DNA from: Thermoplasmata archaeon
GTDB lineage: Archaea > Thermoplasmatota > E2 > DHVEG-1 > B8-G13
NCBI GenBank assembly: GCA_021162485.1
Contig: JAGGYP010000064.1
Location: 1 to 8,994 of the forward strand
Reading direction: 5' to 3'
DNA: 8,994 nt
How positions within the stretch are numbered: the first letter of the stretch is position 1; the number at the start of each line of letters is the position of its first letter. This document shows positions 5,126 to 8,994 of this stretch, piece by piece. Below the pieces are notes generated by a model. That model was given only the letters and a program-made list of their open reading frames with translations, ran no database searches and had not been told where the DNA came from. Made by a program: the position numbers and the translations under genes.

Positions 5126-5255
5126 ATGAATCCTCCATTTGATAGTTTGATATCATATTTGATAGTTTGATATCATTCTCCATATTTATATAATTTATCC
5201 ATAAGGAAAATGATAAAATAAAAGATAAAATAAGCCCAAAATGAGCCTCTTTCAT
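5118..5255 (-). CDS. Doubtful single-membrane-helix microprotein
   Basis: A 45-codon frame starts at ATG 5255, with GGAGG at 5271-5267 (11 bases away, longer than ideal). Its N-terminus HFGLILSFILSFSLWINYI would be one membrane helix, followed by a polar tail. It overlaps the next gene by eight bases. Against it, the frame runs through the TATA box and the 20-bp repeats, which it reads in two different frames, and its hydrophobic part is coded by a T-rich run that could simply be a terminator. Listed at low confidence. Confidence 0.28.
   Translation of the reverse strand: MKEAHFGLILSFILSFSLWINYINMENDIKLSNMISNYQMEDSYE
5137..5176. promoter_or_regulatory. Tandem 20-bp repeats: operator or iteron pair
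   Basis: ATTTGATAGTTTGATATCAT occurs twice back to back (5137-5156 and 5157-5176) without a mismatch. Each copy contains TTTGATA twice, at 5138, 5146, 5158 and 5166, and the palindrome TGATATCA. The block spans the predicted transcription start of the regulator at 5125 and ends one base before its GGAGG. That fits a cooperative repressor site; a replication iteron is the other possibility. Confidence 0.7.
5183..5197 (-). promoter_or_regulatory. TATA box of the two-regulator operon
   Basis: TTATATAA at 5186-5193 lies in a strongly A+T-rich stretch. A leftward start about 25 bases away falls near 5164, inside the 20-bp tandem repeats. The box is symmetric, so a rightward start is possible, but no rightward gene follows. 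Confidence 0.6.
5205..5243 (-). terminator. T-rich terminator of the right operon
   Basis: On the leftward strand this stretch is made of repeated T-runs (TTTTGGGCTTATTTTATC, then TTTTATTTTATCATTTT), 37 bases past the stop of the 50-aa Cys-rich gene. Archaeal RNA polymerase stops at such runs. The stretch includes GATAAAATAA twice on the other strand (5212-5221, 5224-5233). Confidence 0.5.
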
Positions 5256-5279
5256 TAAATAATAAACCTCCTTAACCCA

Positions 5280-5432
5280 TCATTTTTCATGTGCACGCAC
5301 ATACATTTTGAACAGGTTGTAGTATGTGCAACCATCGCAGACCGGTTCTTTTTTCCTCATACACTTTCCGTTTTTGATTATGACAGCTTCTCCGAGGCGG
5401 AGACATAGGACGAGCTTTCCTCTATTCTTCAC
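5280..5432 (-). CDS. 50-aa Cys-rich companion of the PP-loop enzyme
   Basis: A GTG at 5432 opens a 50-codon frame that overlaps the end of the PAPS-reductase-family gene by 11 bases. The protein begins MKNRGKLVLCLRLGEAVIIK and has C10, C24, C32 and C35 in the order C, C, CDGC, followed by TYYNLF. Four cysteines in 26 residues suggest a bound Zn or Fe-S cluster. The tight overlap suggests it is made with the PP-loop enzyme and might be its partner, although similar Cys proteins occur elsewhere in this operon. No classical ribosome site is seen ahead of the GTG, so coupling to the upstream gene is likely. No family is recognised. Confidence 0.68.
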   Translation of the reverse strand: MKNRGKLVLCLRLGEAVIIKNGKCMRKKEPVCDGCTYYNLFKMYVRAHEK

Positions 5433-6204
5433 TTGAGCTACTTCTCCACCCAACCAGATATGTTTGCGAAATTAGGGTTTTTATCGAGTATTCTGGAAAA
5501 GCCCATCCGGGTTTCGACCTTTGATCCCCTTCAGCATCCACAATCTTACGGAATAAATCTGGATGTCTGTATTTTAATATCAGATAGTGCTTCCTGCTTC
5601 GCACAAAGGGGCAGAAATAACACCCTGCCGTTCCGTATATTTTGTAGCAAGGATTCTCGGGGATTCGGTGTCTTCTCATATATCCTTTTACTTGAGCGTC
5701 GCTCCACTCCAGAATTGGATTTAATTGATATGTAAACTTTAATATCGAATGTCTTACGAGGGTTTTTTGGCAATAGGGCGACTTTCCCCTCACGTAGCTT
5801 TCAGCTTTTCTTATCCCTAAAACTTGAAGTTTCCATCCTCGATTCTCCTTCAGACTATAGAATCTCTTAATGGGTTCCATCTTTAAGACTCTTCGACACC
5901 ACAACGATTTAACTATCGGAAAACCCGCTTTACGGACGTAACTCCAAAAATCAACATCTGGCTTAAGAGTGATAAGATCGAGGTTCCAGAGCTCGGCGAT
6001 GTTGCACACATACTCCAGAGTTTCTGGTAGCGTGATGCCGGTGTCTATGAAGATCGTCTTGAAATCTCCTTTCCAAGCCCTTAAGGCTAGGTGCAGAACC
6101 ACCGTCGAATCGCGTCCACCACTCCAAAATACGAAACGGTGATCCCACCTGTCTTTGAACTTGCCAAGTAAACGCAGAGCTTCCCTACTCGCCCGCTCAG
6201 ACAT
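5422..6204 (-). CDS. PAPS-reductase-family PP-loop ATP pyrophosphatase
   Basis: This 260-aa protein has the PP-loop SGGRDST (28-34), then FIDTGITLPETLEYV (52-66), WCRRVLKMEPI (102-112), a GIRKAES segment (130-136), and EWSDAQVKGYMRRHRIPENP (166-185) leading into cysteines C186, C195 and C198 (GCYFCPF). These are the landmarks of the phosphoadenosine-phosphosulfate reductase superfamily; C103 with the later cysteines could hold an Fe-S cluster, as in DndC-like members. Known family roles include PAPS reduction, DNA phosphorothioation (DndC) and sulfur or nucleotide activation. Viruses and plasmids often carry uncharacterised members. No DndB, D or E, cysteine desulfurase or sulfite-pathway gene is in this window, so the substrate is unknown. 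Its ATG lies inside the end of the upstream gene (8-base overlap). Confidence 0.88.
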   Translation of the reverse strand: MSERASREALRLLGKFKDRWDHRFVFWSGGRDSTVVLHLALRAWKGDFKTIFIDTGITLPETLEYVCNIAELWNLDLITLKPDVDFWSYVRKAGFPIVKSLWCRRVLKMEPIKRFYSLKENRGWKLQVLGIRKAESYVRGKSPYCQKTLVRHSILKFTYQLNPILEWSDAQVKGYMRRHRIPENPCYKIYGTAGCYFCPFVRSRKHYLILKYRHPDLFRKIVDAEGDQRSKPGWAFPEYSIKTLISQTYLVGWRSSSSEE

Positions 6205-6517
6205 TTATTCCCTCATCTCGTAGCTGAATCTTTATCAGCGCCTCTATCAGCCTTTCGAGATCTCTTATCGGAAAGTAGATTTCCGTCCTGCTCCACCTGC
6301 TAGGGTTCCTCCCCTCAACCTCATACGCAGGTGCGTAAACCTGAAGATGAACTTCTCTGCCATATTTTGCCGATTTGACAACGTTGAGGCTAAGTTTTCC
6401 GTTTAAGACGATTCTTTTGTCGCCTATGGCGGTGACGGCCTTTGCATCTCCGAACTCGACGTTGTGAAATTCAGTAGGCCCGTAAACTGGGCTTTTATAC
6501 TCCTGGGTTTTCTCCAT
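6197..6517 (-). CDS. Small hypothetical protein upstream of the PP-loop gene
   Basis: This 106-aa protein is mostly beta strand (AKAVTAIGDKRIVLNGKLSL, then REVHLQVYAPAYEV, then SRTEIYFPIRDL), ending in one helix (LERLIEALIKIQL). It has no cysteines, membrane segments or catalytic motif I know. The final strand-plus-helix layout (IYFPIRDLERLIEALI) resembles the end of the protein at 7455-7724 (IYLSRHSLLQLYLGV), so the two may share a fold. It overlaps the PP-loop gene by eight bases, which suggests they are made together. The start at ATG 6517 lies inside the preceding zinc-finger ORF. Function unknown. Confidence 0.83.
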   Translation of the reverse strand: MEKTQEYKSPVYGPTEFHNVEFGDAKAVTAIGDKRIVLNGKLSLNVVKSAKYGREVHLQVYAPAYEVEGRNPSRWSRTEIYFPIRDLERLIEALIKIQLRDEGINV

Positions 6518-6605
6518 AGATATGTCTCATCCTAACCTTAGTTAAGAGGAAGGTTGCGCCGCAATCTTCGCATATAAGCCAGATGGTTCCTTGCTCTCCG
6601 GACAT
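6495..6605 (-). CDS. Zinc-finger microprotein, possibly frameshifted
   Basis: From ATG 6605 a 36-aa frame reads MSGEQGTIWLICEDCGATF and on to RMRHIYG, with C12, C15 and H28: a C2H2-like finger that lacks the last ligand. Its own ATG has no good ribosome site. In another frame a TTG at 6622 has a fine GGAGG (6636-6632, nine bases away) and reads LSDKLKCPESKEP before ending at 6542. Joining the two by one frameshift near 6580-6595 would give a two-part zinc ribbon-like protein. It is therefore either a live small gene with a weak start or a disrupted or frameshifted one. It overlaps the next gene by 23 bases. Confidence 0.5.
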   Translation of the reverse strand: MSGEQGTIWLICEDCGATFLLTKVRMRHIYGENPGV

Positions 6606-6646
6606 TTAAGCTTGTCACTCAACCTTTAAATCCTCCTCACTCAGGT

Positions 6647-6925
6647 TTATTCTCTATCTTCTTTCTCCTCGATTAAAGGTTTAGTCTCTCCAATCTTGAT
6701 GTCCCGGAACTCAGCCTTCAATACGTCTCCTAGGGCCTTGCTGAACTTATCCTCCAGCCTTCTCAGGAAGGTTAGGTACGCCTTGCTCGGATTCTCGGAT
6801 TGTTCATACTCTTTCCTTGTGGATCTCAAAGATCCTATTATGATACTTAGCTCCCAATCGAAGAAGTCCAGGCTTATCTGGAAGCTACCACGCTTCTCCT
6901 TGTTATAACGCTTAAGCCGACTCAT
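6647..6925 (-). CDS. Small charged hypothetical protein
   Basis: This 92-aa protein starts with a basic MSRLKRYNKEKRG. It continues with a strand pair (FQISLDFFDWELSIIIGSL), a long helix (about residues 38-68, KAYLTFLRRLEDKFSKALGD) and a charged tail EEKEDRE. It has no cysteines or known motif. GGAAG lies nine bases ahead of ATG 6925, and a 22-base gap separates it from the zinc-ribbon gene upstream. The function is unknown; the basic start followed by a helix would suit a nucleic-acid-binding protein, but this is only a guess. Confidence 0.8.
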   Translation of the reverse strand: MSRLKRYNKEKRGSFQISLDFFDWELSIIIGSLRSTRKEYEQSENPSKAYLTFLRRLEDKFSKALGDVLKAEFRDIKIGETKPLIEEKEDRE

Positions 6926-6947
6926 TTCAATTAACTTCCATTAACAG

Positions 6948-7073
6948 TTATGCTTTAACCCATCTCTTTCTGCACGAGGTACACTCCCAGACTTCCCATG
7001 GGTATGAGCCCGCCCAGTGCTTTTCCACCTTCTTCATCGGAAACCCACAATCGGGGCATCGATTGTCTTCCAT
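6948..7073 (-). CDS. 41-aa zinc-ribbon microprotein
   Basis: ATG 7073 opens MEDNRCPDCGFPMKKVEKHW, followed by a WEVWECTSCRKRWVKA end and TAA. CPDC (C6, C9) and CTSC (C31, C34) form a clean four-cysteine zinc ribbon, two CxxC knuckles 21 residues apart. Such ribbons occur in transcription factors, RNA-binding proteins and many archaeal viral proteins. It begins two bases after the stop of the previous gene, so translation is probably coupled. The two knuckles make a chance frame very unlikely. The precise role is unknown. Confidence 0.8.
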   Translation of the reverse strand: MEDNRCPDCGFPMKKVEKHWAGSYPWEVWECTSCRKRWVKA

Positions 7074-7075
7074 TC

Positions 7076-7294
7076 TCACTTCAGCCTGCCCTTCTCCTCT
7101 TTCTCGAGGCGGTTCTTAAGAACATAATATGTTACGCACCGCTGCTCCATATCGCCTTCTCCGCAGGCCCAATCCAAACTCTTAGAGGGTGACTTACAAA
7201 CCGAATAGAACGGACAGACCGGCCTCTTCTCACGGGGAAGTTCAGCGAGAATCCCAGGAAATACCGCAACTTCTTCCCTGTCATTTTCATTCAT
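7076..7294 (-). CDS. Cys-rich microprotein with CX5C motif
   Basis: This is a 72-aa protein with C27, C33, C44 and C53 (CPFYSVC, then WAC, then QRC followed by VTYYVL) and a basic C-terminal tail. The CPx4C start and the later cysteines next to Tyr residues recall the four-cysteine clusters in the genes at 1888-2154 and 5280-5432, so these may be members of one loose group, perhaps Zn or Fe-S binding. The ATG overlaps the upstream stop (ATGA), with GGAGG 10 bases ahead. No family is recognised. Confidence 0.8.
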   Translation of the reverse strand: MNENDREEVAVFPGILAELPREKRPVCPFYSVCKSPSKSLDWACGEGDMEQRCVTYYVLKNRLEKEEKGRLK

Positions 7295-7458
7295 TCTCCA
7301 GAGACCTCCTTAACTTTTATTGGCGGTAGTGGAGCCCCACAGTTCCAGCATTTATCATAGATCCAGCCATCCTTGGGAGTCTCGGTCGGAATGCAAAGAA
7401 CGCCACACTTAGGGCATGCGATACCTTCTATCTCATACTCCACATCATTAATTTTCAC
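7291..7458 (-). CDS. 55-aa zinc-ribbon protein
   Basis: GTG 7458 overlaps the stop of the upstream gene as GTGA. The frame reads MKINDVEYEIEGIACPKCGV, then LCIP, then DKCWNCGAPLPPIKVKE. CPKC (C15, C18) and CWNC (C37, C40) form a zinc ribbon, with an extra C22 between them. The end carries AAGGAGG, which is the ribosome site of the next gene. Overlap on both sides and two CxxC knuckles make it a convincing gene despite its length. It could be a standalone ribbon regulator or a subunit of a larger complex; nothing here tells which. Confidence 0.82.
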   Translation of the reverse strand: MKINDVEYEIEGIACPKCGVLCIPTETPKDGWIYDKCWNCGAPLPPIKVKEVSGE

Positions 7459-7724
7459 TTTTCAGAAGCCTCCTTTAAAAGTTGTTTTACTCCTAGATAG
7501 AGTTGTAAAAGCGAGTGCCGAGACAGGTATATGACTACCTGATCGGTTTTGGTGTCGAAGCGAAGCCTAAACCGCTCCATTTCCTTCTCATATCTGAAGT
7601 CATTCCAGTTAGGATCGCCCTCATCGGCTATATTGCTAAACTTCACGACAAAACCATACTTATGCACACGCATCCTCTCAGCCCATTCAATCAGCTCCCT
7701 AGGAATCGTTTTCCCCTCACTCAT
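7455..7724 (-). CDS. Small hypothetical protein
   Basis: This 89-aa protein has an N-terminal helix (IPRELIEWAERMRV), strands around KYGFVVKFSNIADEG and FRLRFDTKTDQVVIYLS, and a C-terminal helix (LLQLYLGVKQLLKEASEK). The strand-to-helix end resembles the protein at 6197-6517. No cysteines, membrane segments or catalytic motifs are seen. ATG 7724 overlaps the stop of the ATPase gene (ATGA), and its own end carries the recurring AGGAGGCTTCTGAA that serves as ribosome site for the next gene. Co-translation with the ATPase is likely. The function is unknown. Confidence 0.82.
   Translation of the reverse strand: MSEGKTIPRELIEWAERMRVHKYGFVVKFSNIADEGDPNWNDFRYEKEMERFRLRFDTKTDQVVIYLSRHSLLQLYLGVKQLLKEASEK
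7461..7474 (-). repeat. Recurrent ribosome-site sequence AGGAGGCTTCTGAA
   Basis: The same 14 bases occur at 1891-1904, 7461-7474 and 7727-7740, each at the very end of a gene and just ahead of the next start. Each encodes EASE-type C-termini (EEASE, KEASEK, EEASEG) and supplies GGAGG for the following gene. A looser variant (AAGGAGGTCTCTGGAGAA) ends the gene at 7291. Confidence 0.8.
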
Positions 7725-8994
7725 CCTTCAGAAGCCTCCTCTACTTTCAAGAGGCCTTTAGCCCTCGCATCTTCAGGCTTTATCAGAACGTGGTAGATCG
7801 GCTTTCGACCAGCATACTTCTTCTCGAAATAGCCCCACCTGGTGAAGTCATCTAAAGCAGGCCCTATTCGTGGATCACGCTTCCAAGCATGTCTCTGAAA
7901 CGCCTTAACGACATCACTGACAGAGAACCATCCTTCGCCTAGAGCTCCCTCAGAATATATAATGGCGATCCTGCCGTGAAGATCCTTATCCGTCAAGTTC
8001 AAAGGCTTACGTTCAACCTTCACATGAATTGTTGGTCTTCCAGTTATAACTGAGATCTCTGAGGGAGCGAATTCAGACTCTGCAATTTTAACCCGTGGCA
8101 CAGGAAGGATCTTCATTAATGCTTCTTTGAATTCTCTGAAGCCCTCAAGCTCCCTTCTGAGTTGCTCGATTTCCTCATCCTTCTGTTGCTTAAGTAGATC
8201 TGCACTCTTAAGATCCTCACGAAGCCTCTTAACTTCAGCCTCTAGCTCTTTTATTCTGTTCCTGAGAAGGTTGTTCTCAGCCTTTAATGCCTTCTCCGTC
8301 TTAACATCTCTGAGCTGATACTCTGCTAGAGCCTTCCTCATCTCCTCGTTCTGATCACGAAGAGCCTTAACAGTCTTCTCTAATTCAAGATATTTCTCTT
8401 TCCAAACCAAATCTTTCTCCACCTCCATTACATCTTTAACAGAAACTTTTCCAAGGGCCACATTACGGGCGTCCTCTTCACCAAGCCAAGAAGGCTGCAC
8501 ATAAGTGACCTTGGCAGCCTCTTCCGTACAGACAACAAACTCCCCCACTTTCAATCGCATAATGGATTTCTCATTAAGCCCAGTCTTGAAGGGTATCTGA
8601 TCCACGGTCCTCTTCGCTTCGTTAACTTCTCTCTGTTTACCCAATATCCAGACCCAGCACTGTTTTAGCACCTGCTTATCTATGCCCGTTATCGTCTGAT
8701 CCACAAGCCATAACCATAATCCCTTGGCACCGCCTTCCCTGATAAAGGTTGTAACAGTCTCCTTACTCGCGTTAGAACCAGTCTGAGGAACGAACCTATG
8801 AGCCTCATCCAGGACGACTATGAGATCCCTCTCCTTCTCCAGGATCCACTTCAAGGTTGAATGGATAGCTAACTGCTGAAGCTCAAGGCTAACCTCGCTT
8901 AAGTTCATAACGTTGATTCGATCCTTGAGCTCGAGCTCATCACTTATCGGAGTCTTCTCGAGCTCCCGGACAAGCTTCGTCAATAAATGCTGCA
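7721..8994 (-). CDS. HerA-like ATPase with coiled coil and winged helix, N-terminus beyond right edge
   Basis: The frame is open to the right edge (423 residues visible), so the Walker A part lies outside the window; the TTG at 8983 is an internal codon. Counting from that TTG, LIVVLDEAHRF (54-63) is a Walker B motif with its catalytic Glu in DEAH-like form, followed by FIREGGAKGLWLWLVDQT (80-97) and LGKQRE (114-119), as in HerA/FtsK-type hexameric translocases. Residues of about 195-290 are a long K/E/L-rich coiled coil. About 325-410 is a winged helix (WFSVSDVVKAFQRHAW, then PALDDFTRWGYFEKKY, then KPIYHVLI). HerA proteins pump DNA in repair, conjugation or virus packaging. The added coiled coil and winged helix suggest a DNA-tethered or partner-bound version. 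The gene leads the right operon as far as the window shows. Confidence 0.85.
   Translation of the reverse strand, partial: QHLLTKLVRELEKTPISDELELKDRINVMNLSEVSLELQQLAIHSTLKWILEKERDLIVVLDEAHRFVPQTGSNASKETVTTFIREGGAKGLWLWLVDQTITGIDKQVLKQCWVWILGKQREVNEAKRTVDQIPFKTGLNEKSIMRLKVGEFVVCTEEAAKVTYVQPSWLGEEDARNVALGKVSVKDVMEVEKDLVWKEKYLELEKTVKALRDQNEEMRKALAEYQLRDVKTEKALKAENNLLRNRIKELEAEVKRLREDLKSADLLKQQKDEEIEQLRRELEGFREFKEALMKILPVPRVKIAESEFAPSEISVITGRPTIHVKVERKPLNLTDKDLHGRIAIIYSEGALGEGWFSVSDVVKAFQRHAWKRDPRIGPALDDFTRWGYFEKKYAGRKPIYHVLIKPEDARAKGLLKVEEASEG

Noticed and set aside
5137..5176. Start of a CRISPR array
   Set aside because: Only two copies and no spacer between them; they sit in a promoter.
5433..5773. 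Frames overlapping the PP-loop gene on both strands
   Set aside because: They lie wholly within a gene with clear family motifs in a different frame.
5422..6204. Complete Dnd phosphorothioation system
   Set aside because: Only a DndC-like superfamily enzyme is present; none of the neighbouring genes resembles DndA, DndB, DndD or DndE.
7515..7796. Rightward frames opposite the right operon
   Set aside because: Antisense shadows of the genes at 7455-7724 and 7721-8994, with no ribosome site.
1..8994. Insertion sequence, integrase gene or attachment site
   Set aside because: No transposase or integrase motif, terminal inverted repeats with a target duplication, or tRNA end was found in the window.

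Overview
The window looks like part of a mobile element (virus, plasmid or integrated form) of a thermophilic archaeon. The signs of archaea are TATA boxes about 25 bases ahead of likely transcription starts, strong GGAGG or GGTGA ribosome sites with ATG, GTG and TTG starts, T-rich terminators, ribbon-helix-helix (RHH), winged-helix and C2H2 regulators, and a HerA-type ATPase. I would guess Thermoproteota, possibly Bathyarchaeia, but nothing here fixes the lineage. The signs of an element are tightly packed tiny genes, 4- to 11-base overlaps, few recognisable products and no housekeeping genes.

Layout. (1) Bases 2511 to 1 hold a leftward operon. It opens with a 46-aa RHH repressor (too short for ordinary gene calling), followed by seven small unrecognised genes joined by stop/start overlaps; the last runs off the left edge. 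(2) Bases 2512 to 3058 are a 547-base control region. It contains a palindromic TATA box inside an inverted repeat, a GC-rich segment (62% GC against 20-30% in its flanks) that folds into a closed three-helix structure and is probably a non-coding RNA or an origin element, a small ORF or gene remnant, and three stacked inverted repeats ahead of a rightward promoter. (3) Bases 3059 to 4351 hold the only rightward gene, an ARPP-1-like domain fused to a winged helix, ended by a T-run and a 16-bp palindrome. (4) Bases 5125 to 4390 hold two leftward regulators, an RHH-like/winged-helix protein and a C2H2/RHH fusion, behind a TATA box and two perfect 20-bp tandem repeats. (5) Bases 8994 to 5280 hold a second long leftward operon: the C-terminal part of a HerA-like ATPase with a coiled coil and winged helix, several very small Cys-rich proteins, a PAPS-reductase-family PP-loop enzyme and a 50-aa Cys-rich companion.

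How it may work together (inference). The short RHH protein probably represses its own operon and perhaps the structured RNA through the ATGTGA half-sites, and may also act on the ARPP-1 promoter, which carries the same half-site. The HerA ATPase would move or process DNA. The PP-loop enzyme may carry out a sulfur or nucleotidyl chemistry on DNA, RNA or a metabolite. The many four-cysteine microproteins could be regulators, adaptors or host-takeover factors.

Seven coding regions are easily missed because they are short or lack an end inside the window: 1-587, 2371-2511, 5280-5432, 6495-6605, 6948-7073, 7291-7458 and the 5' extension of the ATPase.
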